DNA of 64,000 nt from an uncultured Ruminiclostridium sp. (GTDB taxonomy: Bacteria > Bacillota > Clostridia > Oscillospirales > Ruminococcaceae), in the NCBI GenBank assembly GCA_947623915.1, contig CANQIB010000004.1, forward strand, positions 1-64,000, in the 5' to 3' direction. A model generated the notes under the pieces. That model was given only the letters and a program-made list of their open reading frames with translations. It was not told the origin of the DNA and did no database searches. Of this stretch, positions 24,808-33,290 are shown piece after piece. Position numbers and translations under genes: made by a program. Numbering within the stretch: the stretch's first letter is position 1; each line of letters starts with the position of its first letter.

Positions 24808-26433
24808 TTACTTTTTAAGGCACAGCACGGAGAATACGGCTTTCCGCTGAATGTCGGTGAGAGGCTGCAACAGGCCTTTTTCCAGCAGCTTTTCCACCGT
24901 TCTCGGTATGAGAGTGGGATTTGAGAGCGAGGCGGAGCATTGCTGTCTGAGCAATGTGTGGATATGTTCGGGATAGTAAGGATTCAGCATTTTAAAGCGC
25001 TCCGCATCGAGCTGTTTTGCGTATTCCTTTATCTTGTCGGGTACGGTGATATGTTTGTCGGCGGTGCGCTGCAATGACTGATTTACCGAATCAAGGTCGG
25101 TTTTCAGTATCGCGGGTATGACGTTTTCACCGTGCAGGTAGCCCTTGTCGCAAAGCCGCTTGTACTCCTCTGCGGAAAGGGCGTCACGTCCGCCGTATAT
25201 ATATCTTACAAGCGCCGCCCAATCGGAGGACATATTATCCATCCAGCCGCCGCGGCGGTCGGAATATTTGCAGTCTACCGACACGCTTGCAAACGGTATC
25301 TCCGTTGTCGGAACAACGCCGCACATATCCTCGCCCGACCGCGTCATGATCCCGCAGACCCAGTATGGGAAAGGCTTTTCTTCGGGAGCGGAGTCGTCGG
25401 TAACGCCCGCAAACGCGATGAACTTTCCTCCGTCGGGGCGCTCTACACTAAGATCCTGCCATTCAACTTCGGAAAATCTCAACGTATCTATCGCCGCCAT
25501 AACTACATTGTATTTAAGAAAATTAAGGTCGTTGTCGTGGCAGGAAAGTCCCCAATGCTCGGAGTCGGCTTCAAATTCCCCGAAAACGTCGGGGAAAAAC
25601 TCCTCGCACAGGATATCCGCCGCTTTCTCAAATAACGGTTCAAGATCAACAGCGGCTCTGTGGTCGGTTATCATCATATTCGTACGGAATTTGGGATTCT
25701 TGGAATTGTCCGTGCGGTCGATGTAGCCGTATTCCACCAGCTTGGCAAGGTCGTCCGCGACATATACCTGCGGCACGCCTACCGCCCGCGCTATTTCTTC
25801 AAGAGTTTTGGGCTGCCAATAGCAAGACCATGCTATATTTTGTTTCAGCCTTGTGTCAAACATATCGTTTGTGTCGCCGGTCGAGCCGGGAGTGCCGCTG
25901 TGACCCATACCTATGAATCTTATCGGGTCAAGCTCTAAATTCTGTTCGTTGATGTTCATATTGATACCTGCCTTTAATTTACTTCGTGCGTCGGACAAGT
26001 GCCATTTTACCGTACCTTGGGAAATACCCAGTGATACCGCTATATCCGCCACCGCCATGTTTTTATAGTAGTGCAGCCAGATGACGCGGCGCTGTCGGTC
26101 TGAAAGGTAGCCTATCTCGCGGCGGAGCAGCTGAGCCATTCCGTCGTCCTCCGACTCGGTCTCGGCGGCGATGTTCATGCCGTCGATGCTTGTAAACCGT
26201 CTGCCGTCGGCAAGCCGTGCGGCGTACCTTGCCCAGACATTTCGACTGATTCGGTAAACATAGCCGTCAAGGTTCGCTATATCGTCCTTTTTCAAAAATG
26301 CGCGGTAGACCTCATAAACAATATCCGATGCAAGCTCCTGCGCACGGTCGATGTTTCGCGTTTTTTCAAGGGCAAAACCGAATATCTTGTCGCGGTAACG
26401 GAATATGTACTTGTCTGCTGTCTGTTTTTCCAT
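24808..26433 (-). CDS. ECF-type sigma factor with long C-terminal extension
   Basis: The 541-residue protein starts like an ECF sigma-70: region 2 at about residues 5-75 (YIFRYRDKIFGFALEKTRN...) and region 4 at about 120-170 (LSDRQRRVIWLHYYKNMAVADIA, GISQGTVKWHLSDARSKLK). Ordinary ECF factors end near residue 190. This one continues with a winged-helix-like segment (about 205-265, PKTLEEIARAVGVPQVYVADDLAKLVEYGYI) and some 270 further residues of unknown fold that may sense a signal or act as an internal anti-sigma. The start at 26433 follows CCGGAGGC. No anti-sigma gene is adjacent. A 262-base inverted-repeat element sits about 60 bases upstream, where a promoter would be expected. Confidence 0.8.
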   Translation of the reverse strand: MEKQTADKYIFRYRDKIFGFALEKTRNIDRAQELASDIVYEVYRAFLKKDDIANLDGYVYRISRNVWARYAARLADGRRFTSIDGMNIAAETESEDDGMAQLLRREIGYLSDRQRRVIWLHYYKNMAVADIAVSLGISQGTVKWHLSDARSKLKAGINMNINEQNLELDPIRFIGMGHSGTPGSTGDTNDMFDTRLKQNIAWSCYWQPKTLEEIARAVGVPQVYVADDLAKLVEYGYIDRTDNSKNPKFRTNMMITDHRAAVDLEPLFEKAADILCEEFFPDVFGEFEADSEHWGLSCHDNDLNFLKYNVVMAAIDTLRFSEVEWQDLSVERPDGGKFIAFAGVTDDSAPEEKPFPYWVCGIMTRSGEDMCGVVPTTEIPFASVSVDCKYSDRRGGWMDNMSSDWAALVRYIYGGRDALSAEEYKRLCDKGYLHGENVIPAILKTDLDSVNQSLQRTADKHITVPDKIKEYAKQLDAERFKMLNPYYPEHIHTLLRQQCSASLSNPTLIPRTVEKLLEKGLLQPLTDIQRKAVFSVLCLKK

Positions 26434-26492
26434 TCTGAAAGCCTCCGGAAGCGTTCTGCATATATAGTGGCGGTTTTTCCCGAAAGGTTGGG

Positions 26493-26754
26493 TAGGTATG
26501 CGGTAGCCGAAACCGAGCCGCCCCACGGCGATTCTTTTGGGCTATTTTTGCCCCTTGTTCCTTGGCAGGCGCAAGCCTGCCTGCGTCGCAAGAGACAAAA
26601 CTATCTCCAAAATCTCTCGCCGTGGGGGTTCGTTTTTACGGAGCAGATTTTTGTCAAGACAAGGAAACCGAACGCAGACATACTTGCGTATGTCAAGAGA
26701 GGTTGACGCAGTATTGGCGGAAATATGCCCGTAAAAACGAACCCCGCATACCTA
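26493..26754. repeat. 262-bp structured inverted-repeat element (MITE-like or ncRNA)
   Basis: This fills most of the gene-free stretch 26434-26812. The ends are exact 11-bp inverted repeats: TAGGTATGCGG at 26493-26503 and its complement at 26744-26754. Inside are two adjacent long-range stems: CCCCACGGCGA (26521-26531) with TCGCCGTGGGG (26617-26627), and GTTCGTTTTTACGG (26628-26641) with its complement (26729-26742). Together with the ends they make a three-way junction. Smaller hairpins lie in each arm: GGCAGGC/GCCTGCC at 26564-26581 and GACATAC/GTATGTC at 26677-26694. There is no reading frame of note. It could be a non-autonomous mobile element or a structured RNA. Confidence 0.75.
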
Positions 26755-26769
26755 TGAAACGAGCCTGAA

Positions 26770-26798
26770 AAAACCGACCGCCGTGCGCGGTCGGTTTT
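26770..26798 (-). terminator. Terminator of the GGDEF gene
   Basis: A 12-bp stem, AAAACCGACCGC with GCGGTCGGTTTT around a 5-base loop, is followed on the minus strand by further T's. It lies 15 bases past the stop of the leftward membrane GGDEF gene. Confidence 0.85.
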
Positions 26799-26812
26799 GA
26801 GTTATTTTGTTA

Positions 26813-27991
26813 TCATACGTCGGTTTCGGAGCGGAACGCCTGTTCCTTAAAGCCGATACAGTTGCCGCCGTGTTTTTTGGCGGCGGATAAAGAACGTTCC
26901 GTTCGTGCATACAGCGAATCAAAGCTGTCGCCGGATATGCTGCGCGCGGCTCCCACCGAAACGGTGACCACGCCGAACGAGCCGTTTTCCTTAAAGGATA
27001 TGTTCATGGTGCGGATGCTGGAGCGTATTTCCTCCGCAAACAGCACGGCGTCCCTGTCGGCGGCAGCGGGCAGGCAAACCATCGCCATATCGCCCTCTAT
27101 ACGGCAGGTGAGGTCGGTCTTGGGCTTGGCGACTATTTTTATACATTTGCATATATCGCGCAGTACCTCGTCGCTTTTTTCCGAGCCGTTGACGCGGTTG
27201 TATTCTTTAAAGGAGTCGATGCCGATAAGCAGCATTGCGACGCTTTCACCCGACTTTAGGGAGGAGCTGACGTGTTCGATACCGTATGTGCGGTTGTAAA
27301 GTCCCGTGCGGGCGTCTATCATGGAGTTTAATTTCATGCGCAGACTGTCGTCTTTCAGCTTGCGGGAATTTATCGTGCGCGAGCAGAACATTGTGTAGTT
27401 CGACGCGGAGATGAACATACCGAGCAGCGCAAGGAGAAAGGCGGAAACTATATAATAGGCGAGTATGCCGTTTATAAGACAAAGTACGGTATAATAAACG
27501 AATATCGCGCCGAGGAACAGCGCCGCGACGGCGGGGGAGAATACGGGAACGGCGGCGATAACGAATATCGCGGCGACGGTCAGTACAAAGCCCGCCGCTT
27601 CTCCCGCGCAGCCGGTGACTTTTATACCGTAGGATACCGTTAGCAGCAGCCAGAATATGTAGTTGTAATAAGCGGGATATTTACCCTTGAAGTAAAAGCC
27701 GAATACCACCGAGCCTATGCCGGTCAGTATCATAAGGATATCTCCGGCAAGCTCTGCCGAAAAGCCGTTTGGTACGGAAAGCTCAAAAATCATGAACACT
27801 ACCGAAAGCACTACCGCGAAAACGGAAACTATCGGTATCAGGCGCTGGTCGTGGCGGGAGATGACCCCGTTCAGCAGCGAAGCGCCGCTTTGACCATTTA
27901 CGCCGGAGGCTTTGAATTTTGAAACCGCCGAAAAGGGTATTCGTGCTTTAAGCTCGGAAATTCCCGCGGTGAAAAGCTCCAAAGGTTTCAT
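26813..27991 (-). CDS. Membrane protein with degenerate GGDEF domain
   Basis: The 392-residue protein has about six or seven transmembrane segments (roughly residues 50-205) and a C-terminal GGDEF fold (about 225-380, with IDARTGLYNRTYGIEHV and IGIDSFKEYNRVNG). The signature position reads RIEGDMAM instead of GGDEF, so diguanylate cyclase activity is doubtful; it may bind c-di-GMP or GTP or act as a receptor. AAAGGAGC precedes the ATG. It begins only 51 bases after rnfB, on the same strand with no terminator between, so it may be the last gene of the rnf transcript. Confidence 0.83.
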   Translation of the reverse strand: MKPLELFTAGISELKARIPFSAVSKFKASGVNGQSGASLLNGVISRHDQRLIPIVSVFAVVLSVVFMIFELSVPNGFSAELAGDILMILTGIGSVVFGFYFKGKYPAYYNYIFWLLLTVSYGIKVTGCAGEAAGFVLTVAAIFVIAAVPVFSPAVAALFLGAIFVYYTVLCLINGILAYYIVSAFLLALLGMFISASNYTMFCSRTINSRKLKDDSLRMKLNSMIDARTGLYNRTYGIEHVSSSLKSGESVAMLLIGIDSFKEYNRVNGSEKSDEVLRDICKCIKIVAKPKTDLTCRIEGDMAMVCLPAAADRDAVLFAEEIRSSIRTMNISFKENGSFGVVTVSVGAARSISGDSFDSLYARTERSLSAAKKHGGNCIGFKEQAFRSETDV

Positions 27992-28042
27992 ATTTGCCGC
28001 TCCTTTAAATCAGATGTTATATTGTTCCGATGCCGTATGCGC

Positions 28043-28858
28043 TCAGGAAATATCCGCGCACTCCGGCAGCTTTACCAGACATTTTACCGGACAGCTTTCG
28101 ACGCACGCCGCGCAAGAGGTGCAAAGCGAGTAGTCTATCATCGCGTGGTTGTCCGATACCTTTATCGCGCCGTTGGGACATTTTTTCTCGCATATCCTGC
28201 AAGCTATGCAGCCGTTTTTGCAGACGGTGCGGGTGACTTTTCCTACGTCGTGGGAGGAACAGCGCAGGGCTACCAGGCTGCTTTCGCGGCGCAGGAAGAT
28301 AAGGTGGTTCGGGCAGGCTTTGACGCATTTGCCGCAGCCGCCGCAAAGCACGGGGTTTATTACCGCAACGCCGTTTTCTATCCTTATCGCGTTGTTGTCG
28401 CAGACTTTTATGCAGTCGCCGAGTCCGGCGCAGCCGAACCTGCAATTACCCTTGCCGTTGTAAAAGCGTTCCGCCGCCGAGCAGGAAGCCGTGCCGGTAT
28501 AGGTGAATTTTTCGTCGGTAGCTCCGCCGCAGCCGTTGCAGGCGACGAAAGCGACCTCGCGTACAAATTCGCCGGCGCTTACTCCCATTATCTCGCTTAT
28601 TTTGCTCATCACCTCGGCGCCGCCGGGCTTGCACATATTGAGCGGGGCTTTTCCCGCCGCTACCGCCGAGGCGTAGCCCTCGCAGCCTGAAAAGCCGCAG
28701 CCGCCGCAGTTTGCGCCGGGAAGAGCGTCTTTCAGCTTTTCTACCGTTTCATCGGTCTTTACCGCCAGCAGCTTTGACGCGACCAGCAGCAGTATACCCG
28801 ATAAAGCGCCGAGAGCGAGAAACACGATTATCGGAAAAATATATTCGTTCATATCCAT
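28043..28858 (-). CDS. rnfB: Rnf complex iron-sulfur subunit RnfB
   Basis: The 271-residue subunit accepts electrons from reduced ferredoxin. It has one N-terminal transmembrane helix (about 5-28). A Fe-S domain with CGGCGFSGCEGYA follows near residue 53. Then come several ferredoxin-type sets: CRFGCAGLGDCIKVC, CGGCGKCVKACP, CIACRICEKKCP and CTSCAACVESCP. The high number of cluster motifs is typical of anaerobic Clostridia. It is the last rnf gene in the order C-D-G-E-A-B. Confidence 0.95.
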   Translation of the reverse strand: MDMNEYIFPIIVFLALGALSGILLLVASKLLAVKTDETVEKLKDALPGANCGGCGFSGCEGYASAVAAGKAPLNMCKPGGAEVMSKISEIMGVSAGEFVREVAFVACNGCGGATDEKFTYTGTASCSAAERFYNGKGNCRFGCAGLGDCIKVCDNNAIRIENGVAVINPVLCGGCGKCVKACPNHLIFLRRESSLVALRCSSHDVGKVTRTVCKNGCIACRICEKKCPNGAIKVSDNHAMIDYSLCTSCAACVESCPVKCLVKLPECADIS

Positions 28859-28909
28859 GGTCGGCTCCGCCGTGATACGGCGGGAGCAACGCTCCTTTCC
28901 GTTGGTATG

Positions 28910-29512
28910 TTATGCGCCGAAGATGTTTTCCACCACTCCGCCGAAGCCGATAAACGCGAGCGACACTATCGACGCCGCCATCAGCGTTATCGGCGCGCCG
29001 CGCAGCGCTTTCGGTATGTCACATTCGGCAAGTCTGCCGCGAACGCCCGCGAATATCAGCATTGCCATCATAAATCCGAGCCCCGCGCCGAAGGAGTTTA
29101 CCACGCTTTCCAGCAGGTCGTATTCTTCGGTAAGGTTGAGCAGGGTAACGCCCAGTACCGCGCAGTTGGTGGTTATCAGCGGCAGATAAACGCCGAGCGA
29201 TTTATAAAGCGGGGGTATATATTTTTTCAGCACCATTTCCACGAGCTGCACGAACACCGCTATCACCAGAATGAAAGCGATGGTGTTCATATATTCGATA
29301 CCGAGCGGCACGAGCAGACCGTAGTATATCGGATAAGTCACAAGGCTGGCGCACATCATTACGAAAGTTACCGCCGCGCCCATTCCGAGCGAGCTGGAAA
29401 ACTTGTTGGAAACGCCGAGAAAGGGGCAGATACCGAGGAATTTCGACAGCACGAAGTTTTCGGTAAGTATTCCCGTCAGGAGAATGATACAGAGGTTTCT
29501 TGCAAGCTCCAT
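28910..29512 (-). CDS. rnfA: Rnf complex membrane subunit RnfA
   Basis: The 200-residue integral membrane subunit has six predicted helices and the conserved segments NFVLSKFLGICPFLGVS and TTNCAVLGV, which in known structures place cysteines around a membrane [2Fe-2S] cluster shared with RnfE. Its start overlaps the end of rnfE (29512). It is part of the ion-pumping core that couples ferredoxin:NAD+ electron transfer to Na+ or H+ export. Confidence 0.95.
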   Translation of the reverse strand: MELARNLCIILLTGILTENFVLSKFLGICPFLGVSNKFSSSLGMGAAVTFVMMCASLVTYPIYYGLLVPLGIEYMNTIAFILVIAVFVQLVEMVLKKYIPPLYKSLGVYLPLITTNCAVLGVTLLNLTEEYDLLESVVNSFGAGLGFMMAMLIFAGVRGRLAECDIPKALRGAPITLMAASIVSLAFIGFGGVVENIFGA

Positions 29513-30192
29513 TATTCGTTACCTCCGTTCTCCTGATTTTGCATACAGCCGCCGGAATAGCAGTTACCCGCGTTGGGGCAGTTTTGGCAGCTTATCTCAC
29601 GGGGCTTTTTCTTCATGATGCGGTTGACTATCGCTATAACCGCGCCCAACACGAAAAATCCGCCCGCGGGGAGGATAAACAGCGTCATAGGCTCAAGCAC
29701 CTCCGGCATTACCGTGATACCGAACCATTGACCCGCGCCGAATATCTCTCTTATCGAGCCGACCAGCACGAGAGTGAGCGTAAAGCCGAGTCCCATGCCA
29801 AGCCCGTCCAGCGCGGAGGGGAGCACCTTGTTTTTGGACGCGAACATCTCGGCGCGTCCGAGTATTATGCAGTTTACGGTTATAAGGCTCAAAAACATTC
29901 CCAGACTTGAATACAGCGCGGGAATGAACGCCTGGAGCATCAGACTTACGAAAGTCACAAAGCCCGCTATCACCACTATGTAGCAGGGCAGGCGCACGGC
30001 GGAGGGTATCAGCTTTTTGATAAGCGAGATAACGACGTTAGAGCAGACCAGCACAAATGTGGTGGACAGCCCCATACCCAGACCGTTTACCGCCATGGTG
30101 GTGACAGCAAGCGTGGGGCACATACCGAGCAGCATGACCATGTTCGGGTTTTCTTTTATGATACCTTTGGTAAATTCCTTCATGTAGCTCAT
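29512..30192 (-). CDS. rnfE: Rnf complex membrane subunit RnfE with cysteine-rich tail
   Basis: The 226-residue membrane subunit is the paralogue of RnfA. It shows KENPNMVMLLGMCPTLAVT and ITVNCIILGRAEMFASKN with the two conserved cysteines. It ends in a hydrophilic tail of about 30 residues carrying four cysteines (SCQNCPNAGNCYSGGCM), beyond the last helix. Such a tail is not part of the core family and could bind metal. The start overlaps rnfG by 4 bases. Confidence 0.93.
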   Translation of the reverse strand: MSYMKEFTKGIIKENPNMVMLLGMCPTLAVTTMAVNGLGMGLSTTFVLVCSNVVISLIKKLIPSAVRLPCYIVVIAGFVTFVSLMLQAFIPALYSSLGMFLSLITVNCIILGRAEMFASKNKVLPSALDGLGMGLGFTLTLVLVGSIREIFGAGQWFGITVMPEVLEPMTLFILPAGGFFVLGAVIAIVNRIMKKKPREISCQNCPNAGNCYSGGCMQNQENGGNE

Positions 30193-30809
30193 GACTGTTC
30201 TGCCTCCGTTTCGCTTGTGCCGCTTTCCGTCAGCAGCGCGTCGGTGTCTTTATTCAAAGCGGCGTATGCTTTTATCGCGGCGTTTACCGCTTCGGCAAAT
30301 CCCCGCGAGGAATAAGTAGCGCCGGTCATTGCCTGTATCTCGTTGTCCGCCGCGGGCGGATTTTTGGAGATAGCTATTTCGGACGAAAAGCCTTTGAATT
30401 TATCCAAAAACGCCTTATCGTTTATTTTTGTGCCGAGTCCGGGAGTTTCCCCCAGAGCGACTATCGCCGCCGCGCTTACCTTGCCGTCCTGTGAAAAGGC
30501 TATCACCGCGTCGATTCCGTCCGCCGCATAGCCGTCGGTGACCACTTCCAGCAGGAACGTCCCGCTTGCCGGATCGAGGATTATTTTTTTCACGCTGTCA
30601 AATTCCTCGCCGTCCAGTCCGGCTGCCGCGCGGTCGGTTATAAGTAGGTAATCGGCTTCACCGCAGGCGGTAATGCAGGCGGCTCTCAGCTCGTCGGTTA
30701 TTATCCCCGACGTATCCTTGTAGGTCAGGTTGTAGGTGACTATCAGCAGGGCGCAGATAAGCGTGCAGATAGCGGAAAGCACCAAAACGGGCTTTATCTT
30801 ACTTATCAT
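30189..30809 (-). CDS. rnfG: Rnf complex flavoprotein subunit RnfG
   Basis: The 206-residue subunit is anchored by one N-terminal helix and has an FMN-binding domain outside the membrane. The covalent FMN attachment site is in AMTGATYSSRGF (the threonine of TGAT). I use the start at 30809, which follows AAAGGAGGG, so it overlaps the end of rnfD by 11 bases; an upstream start would lie further inside rnfD. The C-terminal tail is rich in Glu, Thr and Ser. Confidence 0.93.
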   Translation of the reverse strand: MISKIKPVLVLSAICTLICALLIVTYNLTYKDTSGIITDELRAACITACGEADYLLITDRAAAGLDGEEFDSVKKIILDPASGTFLLEVVTDGYAADGIDAVIAFSQDGKVSAAAIVALGETPGLGTKINDKAFLDKFKGFSSEIAISKNPPAADNEIQAMTGATYSSRGFAEAVNAAIKAYAALNKDTDALLTESGTSETEAEQS

Positions 30810-31749
30810 CTTGCACCCTCCTTTTTTTATCCGCTGCACCGAATGCTTTGGGAACGGTAAAGCGGTCTATTATCGGGGTGAGTATGTTCATAAGCAGTAT
30901 GGAGTAGGAGACGCCCTCCGGCATAGTGCCGAACGACCGTATCAGCATGGTGATAAGTCCGCAGCCTATGCCGAAAATGAGCTTGCCCGGCAAGGTCAGC
31001 GGAGTGGTGGCGTAATCGGTCGCCATGAATATCGCGCCGAGCATAAGTCCGCCTGAGAGTATCGCGGCGGTCGCCTGAGTTATATCGCCGGTACTCACCA
31101 GCGAGAGCAGGAACACTGTGCCGATAAAGCACAGGGGAGTTGCGGGGGAGATGACCTTGGTAATTACCAGGAATATGCCGCCTATGATAAGCGCGAGCGC
31201 GCAGGTCTCGCCGAGGCAGCCGCCGGTATTTCCCAAGAACATATCCAAAAGTCCCGCCTCTCCTCCCGCAAGAGGAGTGGAGGAGGTGAGAGCCTCCGCG
31301 CCTTTATTGTAGTAGAACGGTTCCGCCCAGCTCGTCATATAAGAGGTAAAGGACAGCATCAGCACGATGCGGGCGGTTATCGCGGGGTTGGCAAAGTTTT
31401 TGCCCAGTCCGCCGAAGAACTGTTTTACTATCACTATAGCTACAAAGCAGCCTATCACCGCCATATAAAGCGGCAGAGTTACGGGGAGATTAAAGCTGAG
31501 CAGCATGCCGGTAACTATCGCCGAAAGGTCGCCGACAGTGTTTTCGCGTTTCATTATCTTGCGGGTCAGCCACTCAAAAAGCACGCAGCACGCGCAGCAG
31601 ACCACGGTCATTATCAAAGCGCGCAGCCCGAATATCACCACCGAGGCGACCAGAGCGGGGAGCAGAGCGATTATCACCGTGAGCATTATTTTTTGAGTAG
31701 TTACCGCGGATCTTATATGCGGGGAGGGTTCTATTATCAGCTTGGACAC
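30799..31749 (-). CDS. rnfD: Rnf complex membrane flavoprotein subunit RnfD
   Basis: The 316-residue integral membrane protein is of the NqrB/RnfD family. It starts SPHIRSAVTTQKIMLTVIIALLP and carries a covalent-FMN site region STPLAGGEAGLLDMFLGN near residues 165-190, with later helices including MATDYATTPLT. It lies 3 bases after rnfC and overlaps rnfG. Confidence 0.95.
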   Translation of the reverse strand: MSKLIIEPSPHIRSAVTTQKIMLTVIIALLPALVASVVIFGLRALIMTVVCCACCVLFEWLTRKIMKRENTVGDLSAIVTGMLLSFNLPVTLPLYMAVIGCFVAIVIVKQFFGGLGKNFANPAITARIVLMLSFTSYMTSWAEPFYYNKGAEALTSSTPLAGGEAGLLDMFLGNTGGCLGETCALALIIGGIFLVITKVISPATPLCFIGTVFLLSLVSTGDITQATAAILSGGLMLGAIFMATDYATTPLTLPGKLIFGIGCGLITMLIRSFGTMPEGVSYSILLMNILTPIIDRFTVPKAFGAADKKRRVQDDK

Positions 31750-31752
31750 GGA

Positions 31753-33048
31753 CTACACCCCCTTGTTGGTCTGCTCGCGGAGAAAGGCTTTTGCAAGCTG
31801 ATTTTTTTCCGCGAGGTTGCGTTTTGCGGGGCAAACGTAGGAGCAAGCGCCGCAGTTTACGCAAAGGTTTACATTAAGGTCGGCGAGTTTTTTCGCGTCC
31901 CGCATATCGAACGCCGTTTCCAGCGCGGTGGGCATAAGTCCCATCGAGCAGGCTCTCACGCATTTGCCGCATCTTATGCACGCCGTAGGGTGGTATATCG
32001 GGCTGTGCCCGAAAAGCAGCACGGCGTTGTTGGTCTTGGAAAGAGGGTAATCCGGATCGAACGCGCAAGCGCCCATCATCGGACCGCCGAGTATTATCCT
32101 GTCGGGTTCTTCGGTAAGCTCGGCGTATTTTACTATCTCGCCTATGGACATACCCACGGCGGCGATGAAGTTGGAGGGCTTTTTTACTATGTTGCCGTCA
32201 ACGGTTATCCTGCGAGTCACCAGCGGCATGCCCGTTTTTATGTAATCGCTTATAAAAGCGCAGGTGGAGGAGTTTATCACTATGCAGCCGCAGGATAAGG
32301 GGAGAGTCCCCTCCTTTACCACGCGTCCCGTGGTGCTGTATATCAAAGTTTTTTCCGCGCCCTGCGGGTAGCTTGATTTTAGCGGGAATACGGTAATGTT
32401 CGGGCGGTCGGCGCACAGCGCTTTCATCTTTGCGATGGCTTTTGGCTTGTTGTCCTCTATGCCGATGATGCAGTCCGCAATGTCGAGATATTTCATGATA
32501 AGCTCGGCACCGTCCAGCACCTTTTCGCCTTCTTCGATAAAGCAGCGGTAGTCGGAGGTGATATACGGCTCACACTCCGCGCCGTTTATTATCAGCTTGT
32601 CGGGGTGCTTTTCCTTGGGGTCGAAGCCCAGCTTCATCGAGGTGGGGAAGCCCGCGCCTCCCAGACCTATCGAACCGCTCCGACGAACCGCCGCGAGAAA
32701 ATCCTCCCGCCCGTTTATAACGGGAGGCTGAACGCTTTCGCTGACTTCGTTCTTTCCGTCGTTTTCAATTACTATCGACGGCATATTTCTGCCGGAAATA
32801 TGCAGCACGTCGGTAAAGGCAACGACGGTGCCGGAGATGCCGGAGTGTACCGGCGCCGACATGACCGCGGTGCTGTCCGCGATAACGTCGCCTATTTTTA
32901 CCTTGTCGCCGACTTTTACCGTGGGGGTGCATACCGCGCCGAGATGCTGCGCGGTGCTTATTACGGCACGCGAGGGGAGCGGAAGCGTCACCGTTTCGCT
33001 CTCCGCGGAGTTTTTGCTGTGCGGCAGGTGTATTTTATGTACTATCAT
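31753..33048 (-). CDS. rnfC: Rnf complex NADH-binding subunit RnfC
   Basis: The 431-residue peripheral subunit exchanges electrons with NAD(H). Its N-terminal half holds the SIGLGGAGFPTSMKL glycine-rich nucleotide site near residue 130. The C-terminal part has two [4Fe-4S] sets, CIRCGKCVRACSMGLMP and CVNCGACSYVCPAKR. It is the first gene of rnfCDGEAB, with a sigmaA promoter about 100 bases upstream. An AAAGGGG site precedes the ATG, though somewhat far from it. Confidence 0.95.
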   Translation of the reverse strand: MIVHKIHLPHSKNSAESETVTLPLPSRAVISTAQHLGAVCTPTVKVGDKVKIGDVIADSTAVMSAPVHSGISGTVVAFTDVLHISGRNMPSIVIENDGKNEVSESVQPPVINGREDFLAAVRRSGSIGLGGAGFPTSMKLGFDPKEKHPDKLIINGAECEPYITSDYRCFIEEGEKVLDGAELIMKYLDIADCIIGIEDNKPKAIAKMKALCADRPNITVFPLKSSYPQGAEKTLIYSTTGRVVKEGTLPLSCGCIVINSSTCAFISDYIKTGMPLVTRRITVDGNIVKKPSNFIAAVGMSIGEIVKYAELTEEPDRIILGGPMMGACAFDPDYPLSKTNNAVLLFGHSPIYHPTACIRCGKCVRACSMGLMPTALETAFDMRDAKKLADLNVNLCVNCGACSYVCPAKRNLAEKNQLAKAFLREQTNKGV

Positions 33049-33148
33049 TCAGAGATCTGCCCCTTTAATAAATGGTGGGATTTGTCCGCTTTGCACGCCG
33101 AACGGTTTTATTTGTCCGACGCGTTACGCTAAACAAACAGCTATAATA

Positions 33149-33177
33149 ATTTTACACTATATTATAAAAATAGTCAA
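33149..33177 (-). promoter_or_regulatory. SigmaA promoter of the rnf operon
   Basis: Minus-strand TTGACT (33172-33177) and TAAAAT (33149-33154) with a 17-base spacer, about 100 bases upstream of rnfC. Confidence 0.8.
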
Positions 33178-33236
33178 CGGTTTTTTGAAAAATCGCAAAG
33201 GAAAATGGCGGAATCGGCGTTTTGCCGAAAAATAAA

Positions 33237-33280
33237 ACGCCCCGTCGCGCCGCCGAAAAGGAAACGGCGTAACGGGGCGT
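33237..33280 (-). terminator. Terminator of the repressor-protease operon
   Basis: The outer stem ACGCCCCGT/ACGGGGCGT contains an inner CGCCG/CGGCG. On the minus strand it ends in TTTTATTTTT. It is 10 bases past the stop of the ImmA-like gene and marks the left edge of the phage-like cassette. Confidence 0.85.
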
Positions 33281-33290
33281 ATCGGGCGGC

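Noticed and set aside
26461-26768. Short open frames inside the 262-bp element
   Set aside because: They overlap each other in several frames, have no ribosome site and contain inverted-repeat sequence; the structure explains the DNA better than coding.
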